The notes: generated from the letters alone by a model not told the origin. DNA of 64,000 nucleotides from Serpentinicella alkaliphila (GCF_018141405.1 NZ_CP058648.1:77001-141000); one strand, 5' to 3'; shown: positions 9,426-18,868, counted from the first letter of the stretch. Numbers and translations: made by a program.

Positions 9426-9452
9426 TAAAAAACTCCAGTTATCACTGGAGTT
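9426..9452 (-). terminator. Terminator after ytxC
   Basis: A 9-bp perfect stem (AACTCCAGT / ACTGGAGTT, loop of four) is followed by a T-run on the minus strand immediately after the ytxC stop codon. Confidence 0.85.
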
Positions 9453-9455
9453 TAA

Positions 9456-10349
9456 TTAGTCTTTTTTAACATTTGATTTAATTATACACCAATCACAGTT
9501 ATTACACAATTCTACCTTTTGATTAAAAATACGCTTAATCGTATTGATAATATACTTGAAATTATTATTACCAGTTTTGTGAATTATAATATTATTTGGT
9601 GCAATTGTTATTAGGGAACTTATTAATAAATCATCATAGCTTATATCATTTTCCTTCATTTCAGCTGCAATTAGTCTTAAATATTCATCATTTATCTCTT
9701 TTCCGTAATTATCAAACAAGCTGTAATTATTTTCTTCTTTCATATATATGTGTACAATGTCTACCTTTGGTTCCTGTATATCTACAAAGTACCTTAAAAG
9801 TTTAATAAATTCATTGTACTCTTTATCCATCAAAAAATCTTCGACTGCCTCATCAATAACAATCTTTAATTCCTCAACATAGTCCTTTAATCTAAAGGTA
9901 ATAAACCCCTTTATATTTATTTTACTATTTGACTCGAAATAATTTACTAGTTCTTCTACGATTATAGATTTTTGTCCTAAAGCATCATTTTTGTCAATTT
10001 TTAATTTATTTACAGAATCTAATGCCCGTTGCAGTATTTCTTTTCTCTCATCTATGTTAAAATAATTGTATTCTTGATTAATAAGCTCTTTAATAATGTT
10101 TGGTTGTTCAATTGTTTTTATATATTCATAAATTCCTTCACTAGCAGTACGTTTAAAAAGACTAATAAAATCATTTATTGTATAATTGTTTATTGTTTTT
10201 CCATCCATTATATATATAATTGTGTTAGTGCTTGGTTCAAATTGATTCTCTATTAAAATGCCTTCATCGCTAAAGGTCTTAATATGTCTATTTATAGCTA
10301 ATGTTAAGTCATTTGCATGTTTATCAGCAACAATAGTTACAATTTGCAA
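9456..10349 (-). CDS. ytxC: Sporulation protein YtxC-like
   Basis: About 297 residues resembling the YtxC sporulation-associated family, a soluble protein of unknown biochemical role found in spore-forming Firmicutes. Recognisable features are the N-terminal QIVTIVADKHANDLT, a central FRLKDYVEELKIVIDEAVED segment, and the C-terminal cysteine group CNNCDWC that ends many clostridial members. The frame extends to an ATG at 10367, but GGGAGTG is spaced 6 bases before the TTG at 10349, which is the preferred start. It is monocistronic with its own terminator. Confidence 0.75.
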   Translation of the reverse strand: MQIVTIVADKHANDLTLAINRHIKTFSDEGILIENQFEPSTNTIIYIMDGKTINNYTINDFISLFKRTASEGIYEYIKTIEQPNIIKELINQEYNYFNIDERKEILQRALDSVNKLKIDKNDALGQKSIIVEELVNYFESNSKINIKGFITFRLKDYVEELKIVIDEAVEDFLMDKEYNEFIKLLRYFVDIQEPKVDIVHIYMKEENNYSLFDNYGKEINDEYLRLIAAEMKENDISYDDLLISSLITIAPNNIIIHKTGNNNFKYIINTIKRIFNQKVELCNNCDWCIIKSNVKKD

Positions 10350-10502
10350 CTTTTTCACTCCCTTCATTGTATTAGTAGTATATGTTTAATTATTAATCAT
10401 ATTCTAAATATAGCTATATTAAAAACTATTAAATTTTATAGATTGTACCGTCTTTTACCATAATATAAATATATTTTTAATTTTAAAAATCGAGGTGAAA
10501 TT

Positions 10503-10907
10503 ATGTCCGGAATTATCAATTTGTCGGAAATGGTAACATTAGGTCTTCATAGTATGGTATTAATTGCAAATAAAGAAAAACCACTGCTAAGCGTTAAAGA
10601 AATTGCATTTAGTACAAACTCATCTGAGTTTCATCTATCTAAGGTATTACAAATATTAGTGAAAAAAGGCTTTATAAAGTCAGTTAGAGGTCCAAAAGGT
10701 GGTTTTACATTAGCAATGGAACCTGAAAACATTTCCTTCTATGATATATATACTGCCCTAGAAGGACCTGTTAATATAAAAAAGTGCCCTATAAGTTGTA
10801 ATAACTGTGCCTTTCAATCCTGTATTTTCGCAAATGTTTTAGAAAAATTAAATGATGAGCTTATACAGTTTTTACAAACACAAAAATTAAACGAATTTCT
10901 TCGTTAA
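10503..10907 (+). CDS. Rrf2 family transcriptional regulator
   Basis: A 134-residue winged-helix regulator. The N-terminal half has the Rrf2 recognition pattern KEIAFSTNSSEFHLSKVLQ and then VRGPKGGFTLA near residues 60-72. The C-terminal part carries CPISCNNCAFQSC, a cysteine cluster suited to binding an Fe-S centre as in IscR or NsrR, although its spacing (four Cys within 13 residues) differs from the usual three-Cys pattern. Its stop codon overlaps the frame of the next gene, an Fe-S DNA glycosylase, so the two are probably co-transcribed. The signal sensed is unknown; redox or Fe-S status is an inference. Confidence 0.85.
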   Translation: MSGIINLSEMVTLGLHSMVLIANKEKPLLSVKEIAFSTNSSEFHLSKVLQILVKKGFIKSVRGPKGGFTLAMEPENISFYDIYTALEGPVNIKKCPISCNNCAFQSCIFANVLEKLNDELIQFLQTQKLNEFLR

Positions 10908-10924
10908 TGAATGCGAGGATCTAT

Positions 10925-11578
10925 ATGAACAATACAGAATTAACTTTAATGGAAATATACGATAAACTATTTAATTATTATGGGCCTCAAAACTGGTGGC
11001 CAGGAGATACTGACTTTGAAATTATGCTTGGGGCGATCCTAACTCAAAACACATCATGGGAAAACGTTGAGAAAGCTATACTAAATTTAAAGCCTTACTT
11101 AGACCCCTATAGCATTAGCAAAATGGATGAAAATATTCTAAGTGTGCTTATAAAACCAAGTGGCTTTTTTAACGTAAAAACGAAGAGAATAAAGAATTTC
11201 CTAGGATGGTATGAACAGAAAGGTTTTTCAGTAAATGTTTTAAGAGAAATGAAAACTCAAGATTTAAGAGATGAATTACTTAGTGTTAATGGAATAGGTA
11301 GGGAGACTGCTGACTCTATTATTTTATATGCCGTAGATAAGCCTATTTTCGTAGTTGATGCCTATACCAAAAGACTATTTGAACGTATAGGCTTTGAGAT
11401 TCCTAAGGACTATGATTCAATTCAAGAACTATTTCATAGCTCCCTAGAGACTAATACGTACCTTTTTAATGAATACCATGCCCTTATTGTAATTCACTGT
11501 AAAACCTTTTGTAAGAGTATAGGAAGATGTGAAAATTGCTTTTTAAATAACTGTTGTAATTTCTACAAAAATAAATAA
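10925..11578 (+). CDS. Endonuclease III-related DNA glycosylase (HhH-GPD, Fe-S)
   Basis: About 217 residues of the HhH-GPD superfamily, closest in pattern to the COG2231 EndoIII-like/3-methyladenine glycosylases. GAILTQNTSWENVEKAI is followed by the helix-hairpin-helix LLSVNGIGRETADSIILYA and the catalytic Asp in VVDAYTKR. The C-terminal Cys-x5-Cys-x2-Cys-x5-Cys loop should hold a 4Fe-4S cluster. The lysine used by bifunctional Nth is replaced (GRETAD), suggesting a glycosylase without strong lyase activity. The frame reaches 10907, but GAGG precedes the ATG at 10925. It removes damaged bases; the exact lesion is unknown. Confidence 0.85.
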   Translation: MNNTELTLMEIYDKLFNYYGPQNWWPGDTDFEIMLGAILTQNTSWENVEKAILNLKPYLDPYSISKMDENILSVLIKPSGFFNVKTKRIKNFLGWYEQKGFSVNVLREMKTQDLRDELLSVNGIGRETADSIILYAVDKPIFVVDAYTKRLFERIGFEIPKDYDSIQELFHSSLETNTYLFNEYHALIVIHCKTFCKSIGRCENCFLNNCCNFYKNK

Positions 11579-11619
11579 AATAACCAAAGTTTAGTTATAA
11601 CTTAACTTTGGTTATTTTT
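11576..11619. terminator. Bidirectional terminator
   Basis: An AATAACCAAAGTT / AACTTTGGTTATT inverted repeat with A-rich and T-rich flanks lies between the converging glycosylase and PRC-barrel genes and could stop transcription in both directions. Confidence 0.8.
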
Positions 11620-11627
11620 GACTCTTA

Positions 11628-12449
11628 TTATTCTTCAGCTGCCATAACTAATTTAACTATTTCATTAGAATAAATTGCTTTTTCTATTAGTAAATAATCT
11701 ATAATATGACCCTTGATATAATTCTCCCTATTAATAGTAATAGGTTCTTCTAATTTTTTATTGTTCAAATACTCATACTTTGAAATAATACCATTACTAG
11801 TCATTATAGTTTCAATAGGTGAATTAAAAATACAGTGATCCTCATTTATATATAATGTGTTTGATTCATCATCCACTTGTACATCTCCTTCGGTATCAAT
11901 AATTTCATCATTACTTTTTAAACTAACGACTATGGCATCTTGAACACTAATATCTTCTTCTACTTCTAATTCAAGTTTTTTATCTTCTTCAAAAGTCTGC
12001 TCAATTTCAACAACATCCGAATCTACTTCTTCTTTTTCCTCTACTATATCTACTTCTATAGCTTGCTTATTTAAATTTAAATTGATAACAATAGTTGGGT
12101 CTATAGCCACTAAATGCTCAGCAAGGATTTTAGTATCATCCACTATAATTGAAGATATATTATATTCCTCGTCTAATTCAATCTGTTGTAGAGTACCTAT
12201 CTTTTCCCCACTTATGTCATACACATATTTTAAATTATTAACATTTAAATACTTTAAGCCATAGCTATCTTTTAATATAATGGAATCCTTTCCAATAATA
12301 ACTTCATTTATTGGTATGTGGTAGTTTATCATATCTATTTTACAATATAAAGCAACAATACTTAGTCCCTCGTAAACAAATCCCTCAAGTTTACCAACCA
12401 CACCTCTAGATTCTATAATAATAGGTAGTTCATCCACTCTTAACAACAT
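11628..12449 (-). CDS. PRC-barrel domain protein
   Basis: A 273-residue soluble protein. The N-terminal 160 residues hold two PRC-barrel-like repeats, with motifs such as SRGVVGKLEGFVYEG and DISGEKIGTLQQIELDEEYN. The middle is highly acidic (runs of Glu/Asp near residues 135-200), and the C-terminal part appears to contain one more beta-rich repeat. PRC-barrels often mediate protein contacts, for example in RimM and archaeal CdpB. Its start lies 15 bases after the actin-like ATPase gene with RBS GGTGGAG, so the two probably form an operon and may act together. The precise role is unknown. Confidence 0.6.
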   Translation of the reverse strand: MLLRVDELPIIIESRGVVGKLEGFVYEGLSIVALYCKIDMINYHIPINEVIIGKDSIILKDSYGLKYLNVNNLKYVYDISGEKIGTLQQIELDEEYNISSIIVDDTKILAEHLVAIDPTIVINLNLNKQAIEVDIVEEKEEVDSDVVEIEQTFEEDKKLELEVEEDISVQDAIVVSLKSNDEIIDTEGDVQVDDESNTLYINEDHCIFNSPIETIMTSNGIISKYEYLNNKKLEEPITINRENYIKGHIIDYLLIEKAIYSNEIVKLVMAAEE

Positions 12450-12464
12450 AGCTCCACCAACTTT

Positions 12465-13589
12465 CTAAATGCTTTTTTTTGCATTATCTTTATAGATTCT
12501 GTAATACATACTACCTATAACATTGTGATACTCTTTTGTTTCATTTTTAGTACAAACAAAATCCTCATCTAAATATTTAATTAAGTAAGGCAATAGTATT
12601 TCGCTACCGCCCCCACAGAAAATAACTTCATCACAGTTACCAATAAATTTGGATTTAACAAATTCTCTGAAGTCTTTATTTAACTCATAAGCGAATCCAT
12701 CAAATACATTGTGTACTATATCACTAACATCGATATCAATACCTTTTTTTACCTTAAGTTTTTTGTCTTCAAACCTTATCATATTATCTACATCATAAGT
12801 AAAGGGTTTTCTATCTAACTGATTTCTATAATTATTATATAGAATCATTGATATTTTTTCATAACAGTCTAGCATACCTTTCTCAAATGTATTCACTCCG
12901 GCTGTCTTTAAACTATCGAAGGCAGCAATATTGATTTGTCCCGATCCAATATCACAAACTATAGTCTTCTTGCTAGATCTATTATTTAATGAACCATCTT
13001 CATTAACTGCATATTGAAAATATGTTGCAATAGCCTCTGGACAAAATGTAATAGCTTCAATATTAAATGCCACTTTCTCAATTTCTTCATTTATGTTAAA
13101 TAAGTTAAAGAAAGACACCTTAACATTACCTTTAAGTTCGTTTGCATATTTATTTATATACTCTCTATTATTAGCCACATATTCTACTAAAGGCTGATTA
13201 ACTGTTAAATCAACAGCTACATCTGTTTTTCCGTTCTTAACTAGGTTGTACGCAACCCCTACTAAAATAGAATAATAAATAACTTCGTCTTCAGACTTAT
13301 TTTTATATCTATTTTTATCTTTAATTATAACCCCTTTATTTTCAGCAGCCTTACCAACTAATTTCTTTCCTAGTGATTTTCCATCCTTAATGACTTCCAC
13401 TAGTATTGAATCTTTTTCAAGCTTACTAACCTCAGGATCTAAATCAAAAAGATTGAAATTTACGTCATAATTTAACTCTACTCCAGGCTCTGAGATTATC
13501 GTAGGAAAACTAAATGGTTTCTTGGACTCCTCCATAATTTTTGTTAATCTATTACCACCATCAGCAAACACCCTTAACCTTTGATGCAT
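12465..13589 (-). CDS. ParM/StbA-type actin-like ATPase
   Basis: A 374-residue member of the actin/ParM fold. The phosphate-1 motif is FADGGNRLTK at residues 8-17, phosphate-2 is VCDIGSGQINIAAFD near residue 212, and the adenosine motif VIFCGGGSEILLPYL lies near residue 328. These are the three nucleotide-binding loops of plasmid-segregation actins such as ParM and Alp, which polymerise with ATP. No ParR-like adaptor or centromere repeat is seen; instead a PRC-barrel protein follows in the same operon. A chromosomal cytoskeletal or regulatory role is an inference. Confidence 0.75.
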   Translation of the reverse strand: MHQRLRVFADGGNRLTKIMEESKKPFSFPTIISEPGVELNYDVNFNLFDLDPEVSKLEKDSILVEVIKDGKSLGKKLVGKAAENKGVIIKDKNRYKNKSEDEVIYYSILVGVAYNLVKNGKTDVAVDLTVNQPLVEYVANNREYINKYANELKGNVKVSFFNLFNINEEIEKVAFNIEAITFCPEAIATYFQYAVNEDGSLNNRSSKKTIVCDIGSGQINIAAFDSLKTAGVNTFEKGMLDCYEKISMILYNNYRNQLDRKPFTYDVDNMIRFEDKKLKVKKGIDIDVSDIVHNVFDGFAYELNKDFREFVKSKFIGNCDEVIFCGGGSEILLPYLIKYLDEDFVCTKNETKEYHNVIGSMYYRIYKDNAKKSI

Positions 13590-13786
13590 GAAATGTTCCC
13601 CCTTTAATAAAATATCGATTTTTTGAATATTTCGACACTATTCAACTATTCTAATGTAAAATATATCCCATATATATGTCTAGGCATATAGGAAATTGGT
13701 CTTATTTTCCATAATATAGTTGAAATTTGTATTATTTAGTGATATTTTCAAAGTAGTAAATTGATAGTTTATGGAGGGGTTTCGGA

Positions 13787-14233
13787 ATGAGTAGCTATAT
13801 AATTGAAAATGAAAAAAATAAGTTTCAAAAATGTTTTATAACGACAGGTATCTCATCATTAAAATTCTTCAATCGCAATATTCAAAGTGATGATAAAAAT
13901 GATGCCTTACTATATAGCTGCATGAGCGTTGATAATATACAAAATATATCTAAGGCTAATAAATATTTTATTGTTATTGATTTAAGAGATAAGCATATAA
14001 AAGAAATATTATTTAACCTACTAAACTATATTCTACCTCTAAATCCTGAAATTTGTATTAAAATTGTAAAGAACAACGGAACACAAAATGAAGATATTAC
14101 GGAATGTATGAAGCTTCTAATGAGACTGAGCAAATATAACATTATCAATTTAGATATGGGTACACCTTCTACTGAAAAAATTGAATCACTAAAGGTACCA
14201 TTTTTAAGTAAACTTAAAGCCCTTATTAACTGA
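13787..14233 (+). CDS. Hypothetical protein
   Basis: A 148-residue protein with no family I recognise. It begins at an ATG with GGAGGGG 8 bases upstream and ends before a terminator. The sequence looks like an alpha/beta protein: YFIVIDLRDKHIKEILFNLL near residue 65 and ICIKIVKNNG near residue 100 resemble beta strand-helix units of a Rossmann-like fold. It is read divergently from the actin-like gene across about 200 bases, so a functional link is possible but unsupported. Confidence 0.7.
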   Translation: MSSYIIENEKNKFQKCFITTGISSLKFFNRNIQSDDKNDALLYSCMSVDNIQNISKANKYFIVIDLRDKHIKEILFNLLNYILPLNPEICIKIVKNNGTQNEDITECMKLLMRLSKYNIINLDMGTPSTEKIESLKVPFLSKLKALIN

Positions 14234-14270
14234 GTATACGCCTAGTCCCCTATGCTTAAATATACTATTA

Positions 14271-14316
14271 AAAAAAAGACTATTCAATCTCTTTTCAGAT
14301 GAATAGTCTTTCTCTT
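14271..14316. terminator. Bidirectional terminator
   Basis: A 12-bp stem AAAGACTATTCA / TGAATAGTCTTT with A-rich left and T-rich right flanks separates the converging hypothetical gene and the nitroreductase gene. Confidence 0.8.
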
Positions 14317-14340
14317 TACCTTATTTATTCAACATTAAGC

Positions 14341-14913
14341 TTATAAGTTCAGTATTATATCCTGTAGCTTTCTTTTTGGTACATGATGAATCCCGTTCTC
14401 ATCTCTCCAATATTTTATATCGCCCTTATCTGATAATTCGTCTAGTACTACTATTTCTTTTGGCTTTCCAAGGGCAATAACTAATAAGATTTCATATTTA
14501 TCTGGAATACTAAGTGAATCCTTTAATCCTTGTCTATCAATCGCTCCAAACATACAGCCGCCTAATCCCTTTTCACAGGCCCCTAAAAGAATACTTTGAC
14601 AAGCAAGTCCATGATCCCAAAAATAGTTGCTACTTATATCCTTATCCCCTAGCATGATTATGTACGCCGCAGGTTTTTCTCCTTCTTGAGGACCGTCCCA
14701 ATCCGTTAAGTAACCTGCCCATTTTAAATGCATAAAAATCTCATTGTTTTTATTAGGGGCATTTGAAATAATATATTTTAATGATTGTAAATTTGCCCCT
14801 GAGGAAGATAGCCTAGCTAAATCAATCAGCTCTTCAAGTACACCTCTTTCGATTTCTACCTCTTGATAAAACCTTCTATAACTCCTATTTTTCAAAACAA
14901 GTTCCCTAATCAT
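14341..14913 (-). CDS. Nitroreductase family protein
   Basis: A 190-residue FMN-dependent oxidoreductase of the nitroreductase fold. The N-terminal NRSYRRFYQEVEI and the following LARLSSSGANLQSLKYI are the FMN phosphate-binding signature. CEKGLGGCMFGAIDRQGL near residue 112 and VIALGKPKE near residue 148 are also typical. The ATG follows GGAGGGGTTTAA. It stands alone next to hcp. The natural substrate is unknown; NAD(P)H-dependent reduction of a quinone or nitro compound is the family norm. Confidence 0.85.
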   Translation of the reverse strand: MIRELVLKNRSYRRFYQEVEIERGVLEELIDLARLSSSGANLQSLKYIISNAPNKNNEIFMHLKWAGYLTDWDGPQEGEKPAAYIIMLGDKDISSNYFWDHGLACQSILLGACEKGLGGCMFGAIDRQGLKDSLSIPDKYEILLVIALGKPKEIVVLDELSDKGDIKYWRDENGIHHVPKRKLQDIILNL

Positions 14914-15055
14914 TTAAACCCCTCCACTCAATTAGTTTTTATTAGCATTCTTCATCTTTAATTATTATTAATTATTCTTCAGAAAATCTAATATATTCCA
15001 TATATTATCATTAACTATATGATATTTCAACTTCCATATAAGTTATGATACAAAA

Positions 15056-15094
15056 TAAAAAAGAGAATTCCTTATTAAAGAATTCCCTCTTTTG
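15056..15094 (-). terminator. Terminator after hcp
   Basis: An imperfect AAGAGAATTC / GAATTCCCTCTT inverted repeat followed by T residues on the minus strand, about 20 bases past the hcp stop codon. Confidence 0.7.
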
Positions 15095-15110
15095 AAATTT
15101 TATTTATTTC

Positions 15111-16751
15111 TTATAAAACCATTTTTTTGATGTCATCTTGTACGTTTGTAATTCCACCAATACCAAAGTTTTCAACTAATACTTTAGCAACATTTGGTGA
15201 TAAGAAAGCTGGTAGTGTTGGTCCTAGATGAATGTTTTTTACTCCTAGATACAATAGGGCTAATAAAACGATAACAGCTTTTTGCTCATACCATGCGATA
15301 TTGTATGCGATAGGTAGTTCATTAATATCTTCTAAACCAAATACTTCTTTTAGTTTTAATGCTATTACTGCTAATGAATATGAATCATTACATTGACCTG
15401 CATCTAAAACTCTTGGTATTCCACCAATATCTCCTAACTCAAGTTTGTTATATCTATATTTAGCACAACCAGCGGTTAAAATAACTGAGTCTTGTGGTAA
15501 TTCATTTGCAAAATCTGTATAATATGATCTTCCTTTAACTCTACCATCACAACCTGCCATAACTACAAACTTTTTAATTGCTCCAGATTTAACTGCATCT
15601 ACTACTTTATCTGCTAGACTTAGTACAGCATTGTGTGCGAATCCACCGACAATTTCTCCTTTTTCTATTTCAGTAGGTGCCTGTGACTTTTTAGCTAATT
15701 CTATAATTTCAGAGAAGTCTTTAGCTTTTCCTTCCTCTGCTTCAATATGCTTTAATCCTTTAAATCCAACTACTCCAGTTGTAAATACTCTATCTTTATA
15801 TGAGTCCTTAGGAGGTACTAAACAGTTAGTTGTCATTAAAATTGGTCCATTAAACAGTTCAAACTCTTTATCTTGTTGCCACCATGCATTTCCATAGTTT
15901 CCTACAAAGTGATTATACTTTTTAAATGCAGGATAATAGTTTGCTGGTAACATCTCACTGTGAGTATATACATCTACTCCAGTCCCTTCTGTTTGTTTTA
16001 ATAACTCTTCAAAATCCTTTAAATCATGACCACTTACTAAAATACCAGGATTATTCCTTACACCAATACTTACTTTGGTTATCTCTGGATTTCCATAAGT
16101 TGTTGTGTTTGCACTATCTAATAAGGCCATTACATTAACACCATATTTACCAGTTTCCATCGTTAATGCTACAAGTTCATCTGCTGTTAGACTATCATCT
16201 AATGTAGCTATTAAAGCTTTTTGCATAAACTCGAAAATATCTTTGTCTTTGTAATCTAGTACAAATGCATGCTTAGCATATGCAGCCATACCTTTAATAC
16301 CATATGTGATTAGCTCTCTTAGGGACCTAACATCTTCATTCTCTGTTGATAAGATACCTACTTCTCTAGCTTTATCCTCAAATTCTTTAACTGTATCCCC
16401 AAACCATACGGCAGCATCAACATTGCTTTCTACAGCATTACCTGTTTTTTGAAGCTCATCTCTAATTTCATTTCTTAATTGTAAACCAACTCTAATTCTT
16501 CCTACGAAAAATTCGTCATTAAAGTTTGCATTAGTTATTGTAGAGAATAATCCCTCCATAATAAACTTATCTGCTTTTTCATTATATAAACTAACCTCTT
16601 TAGCCTTAAGGTTGTAAATTGAAATCCCTTTAAGTACATAAATTAATAAATCTTGAAAATTTGATACATCTTCAGTTTTTCCACAGACTCCTCTTACTGT
16701 ACAACCAGTTCCCTTTGCTGCTTCTTGACATTGATAACAAAACATACTCAT
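15111..16751 (-). CDS. hcp: Hybrid cluster protein (hydroxylamine reductase / NO reductase)
   Basis: This 546-residue cytoplasmic Fe-S protein carries a 4Fe-4S cluster and a hybrid Fe-S-O cluster; family members reduce hydroxylamine in vitro and act in nitrosative stress. The N-terminal cysteines are at 5, 8, 17 and 23 (C-x2-C-x8-C-x5-C), the class I spacing found in anaerobes. Hybrid-cluster ligand motifs are visible at [36 protein letters not shown] and [12 protein letters not shown]. It is a single gene with its own terminator and a CRP/FNR-like palindrome about 90 bases upstream. Confidence 0.96.
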   Translation of the reverse strand: MSMFCYQCQEAAKGTGCTVRGVCGKTEDVSNFQDLLIYVLKGISIYNLKAKEVSLYNEKADKFIMEGLFSTITNANFNDEFFVGRIRVGLQLRNEIRDELQKTGNAVESNVDAAVWFGDTVKEFEDKAREVGILSTENEDVRSLRELITYGIKGMAAYAKHAFVLDYKDKDIFEFMQKALIATLDDSLTADELVALTMETGKYGVNVMALLDSANTTTYGNPEITKVSIGVRNNPGILVSGHDLKDFEELLKQTEGTGVDVYTHSEMLPANYYPAFKKYNHFVGNYGNAWWQQDKEFELFNGPILMTTNCLVPPKDSYKDRVFTTGVVGFKGLKHIEAEEGKAKDFSEIIELAKKSQAPTEIEKGEIVGGFAHNAVLSLADKVVDAVKSGAIKKFVVMAGCDGRVKGRSYYTDFANELPQDSVILTAGCAKYRYNKLELGDIGGIPRVLDAGQCNDSYSLAVIALKLKEVFGLEDINELPIAYNIAWYEQKAVIVLLALLYLGVKNIHLGPTLPAFLSPNVAKVLVENFGIGGITNVQDDIKKMVL

Positions 16752-16836
16752 AATAATATCCCTCCATTTAATTTTATGTTTTTAAGTATTTTCAATTGCT
16801 TATAATAGTATTTTAGTGTTTAAATACCTAAATGTA

Positions 16837-16852
16837 TGTGAGAAATATCACA
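16837..16852. promoter_or_regulatory. CRP/FNR-family operator upstream of hcp
   Basis: TGTGA-N6-TCACA is a perfect 5-bp inverted repeat with the spacing of CRP/FNR-type sites. It lies about 90 bases before the hcp start. A TATTAT that could be the -10 box lies at 16802-16807, which would put the site roughly 45-50 bases before the transcription start. Clostridial hcp genes are often under a CRP/FNR-type regulator (HcpR), so activation by such a factor is a reasonable inference. Confidence 0.5.
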
Positions 16853-16878
16853 AGTATAAAAATATTTAAATTTATTTT

Positions 16879-17091
16879 TTACTTTAATATCTTTTTAACT
16901 TCCGCAGCCCTTATGTAAAGCTCAAACCAATTAAAACACTCTTTCCAGTGCATAAATTGTATTACTACAAAATGCTCGGTTTTTTGTACAATCTTTCCCT
17001 CTTCCTTGCGCTTACAGTAGTTTTCCAAATTTAGTTTATCTCCTATATTAAAGCTATCCCTTATTTTATTTATATAATCTTCCCCTAACAT
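16879..17091 (-). CDS. Small hypothetical protein
   Basis: A 70-residue protein with a clear ribosome site (GGGGGAG) before its ATG. It is rich in charged and aromatic residues (for example HWKECFNWFELYIRAAE near residue 47). The central GKIVQKTEHFVVIQF pattern looks like a small beta-barrel, but I recognise no family. It is located between the ilv operon terminator and the hcp promoter. Confidence 0.6.
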   Translation of the reverse strand: MLGEDYINKIRDSFNIGDKLNLENYCKRKEEGKIVQKTEHFVVIQFMHWKECFNWFELYIRAAEVKKILK

Positions 17092-17140
17092 GCTTTCTCC
17101 CCCTCAAAACATTTATCTTATACCGTATACAATATATGCA

Positions 17141-17184
17141 AAAAAAAAAATAAAATGAGTTAAGTTTATACGTAACTCATTTTT
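17141..17184 (-). terminator. Terminator of the ilv-leu operon
   Basis: An AAAATGAGTTA / TAACTCATTTT stem followed on the minus strand by a run of more than ten T residues, just after the ilvB stop codon. Confidence 0.85.
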
Positions 17185-17200
17185 CATGTAGGTTATTTTA

Positions 17201-18868
17201 TTACTCTAATATTAGGTGACTAAGCGGTGCCCCAGGCGGAACCATAGGCAACACCTTTTCATCCTTATCTATCTCACAGTTTATTACTACAGGCTTTTTT
17301 ACAGCTATAGCCCTTCTTATTGTATCTTCAACTTCTTCTTTTTTAGTTATATTGTATGCTACAGCCCCATAAGCCTCTGCTAACTTAACAAAATCAGTTG
17401 TTCTTCCTTCTAGATTTGTAGCTGAAAATCTACCACCATAGAATATGTTCTGCCACTGCCTTACCATTCCTAATACATGGTTGTTTAATATAACTATTAT
17501 TACAGGTATATTATACTCTACTGCAGTAGCAAGCTCATTACAGTTCATTCTGAAACATCCATCACCAGATATGTTAAAAACCGTTTTATCAGGACAGGCA
17601 ACTTGAGCACCCATAGATGCACCTAAACCAAAGCCCATAGTTCCAAGTCCCCCAGAGGAAACAAAGGTCCTAGGTTTCTTGAATTGATAATATTGAGCAG
17701 TCCACATTTGGTTTTGACCTACTTCAGTAGTTATTATAGCATCACCATTAGTAATTTCAGAGATTTTTTCAATAATATACTGTGGTTTCAATGAATCATC
17801 TTCACAATATGATAGAGGGTACTTCTCTTTCCATTCTTTAATCTTTTTAGTCCATTCAGGTCTTTCCTGATTATTAATCTTTGAGTTTAATACTTTTAAA
17901 ACCTCTTTTATATCCCCAACTAAATGGTGAGTTGTAACTATATTTTTATTGATTTCAGCAGGATCCACATCTATATGCAGAATTTGCGCACTATTAGCAA
18001 ATTCCGATACCTTACCTATAACTCTATCACTAAATCTTGCGCCTACTGCAATTAATAAATCACACTCTGAAACTGCAGCGTTAGATGTTCTAGTTCCATG
18101 CATACCAATCATTCCCGTAAATAATGGGTGATCTGAAGTAAAGCCCCCTAGACCCATTAAACTTGAAGAGACCGGTGCTTGGATTTTCTCTGCAAATGTT
18201 TTCAGCTCCTCAGTAGCTTCAGCAGTGATAACTCCGCCACCTATATATAGGTATGGCTTTTTAGCCCCGCTTATTAGACCTATAGCATTTGCTACACTAA
18301 CTTCATCCAATTCATTCAGAGATTTATCTACTACCCTAGGCTTCTCATATTTATATTCACCTAACTGAGCAGTAATATCCTTAGGTATGTCTATTAAAAC
18401 TGGGCCAGGTCTTCCCTCTTGAGCAATATAAAAAGCCTTTCTGACTATAGATGCCAGTTCATTTATATTTTTAACAATAAAATTATGTTTAGTAATAGGC
18501 ATAGTTATCCCTGTTATATCCACCTCTTGGAAGCTATCCTTACCTAGAAGTGGTAAAGCTACATTACCAGTTATTGCAACCATAGGGACAGAATCCATAT
18601 ATGCAGTAGCTATTCCAGTTACTAAGTTTGTAGCCCCAGGGCCTGAAGTTGCTAAGCAAACTCCTACTTTACCCGTTGCTCTAGCATATCCATCAGCCGC
18701 ATGAGATGCCCCTTGTTCATGGGCAGTTAGGACATGCCTAATCATTTGTTCATACTTATATAAAGCATCATAAATATTTAATACAGCTCCACCCGGATAA
18801 CCAAAAATTGTATCCACACCTTGCTCTATTAAGCATTCTAATAAAATTTCAGCCCCTGTAAGTTGCAT
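17201..18868 (-). CDS. ilvB: Acetolactate synthase large (catalytic) subunit
   Basis: Condenses two pyruvates, or pyruvate and 2-ketobutyrate, to the acetohydroxy acids of valine/leucine and isoleucine synthesis, using ThDP, FAD and Mg. The protein is 555 residues from the ATG at 18868, which has AAAGGGGG about 8 bases upstream; a longer frame to 18904 would overlap ilvD and lacks a ribosome site. The ThDP-activating Glu lies in TAHEQGASHAADGYARATG, and the C-terminal ThDP motif runs from SGDGCFRMNCNELATA to VILNNHVLGMVRQWQ. It is the last gene of the operon; the regulatory subunit IlvN is encoded first. Confidence 0.96.
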   Translation of the reverse strand: MQLTGAEILLECLIEQGVDTIFGYPGGAVLNIYDALYKYEQMIRHVLTAHEQGASHAADGYARATGKVGVCLATSGPGATNLVTGIATAYMDSVPMVAITGNVALPLLGKDSFQEVDITGITMPITKHNFIVKNINELASIVRKAFYIAQEGRPGPVLIDIPKDITAQLGEYKYEKPRVVDKSLNELDEVSVANAIGLISGAKKPYLYIGGGVITAEATEELKTFAEKIQAPVSSSLMGLGGFTSDHPLFTGMIGMHGTRTSNAAVSECDLLIAVGARFSDRVIGKVSEFANSAQILHIDVDPAEINKNIVTTHHLVGDIKEVLKVLNSKINNQERPEWTKKIKEWKEKYPLSYCEDDSLKPQYIIEKISEITNGDAIITTEVGQNQMWTAQYYQFKKPRTFVSSGGLGTMGFGLGASMGAQVACPDKTVFNISGDGCFRMNCNELATAVEYNIPVIIVILNNHVLGMVRQWQNIFYGGRFSATNLEGRTTDFVKLAEAYGAVAYNITKKEEVEDTIRRAIAVKKPVVINCEIDKDEKVLPMVPPGAPLSHLILE

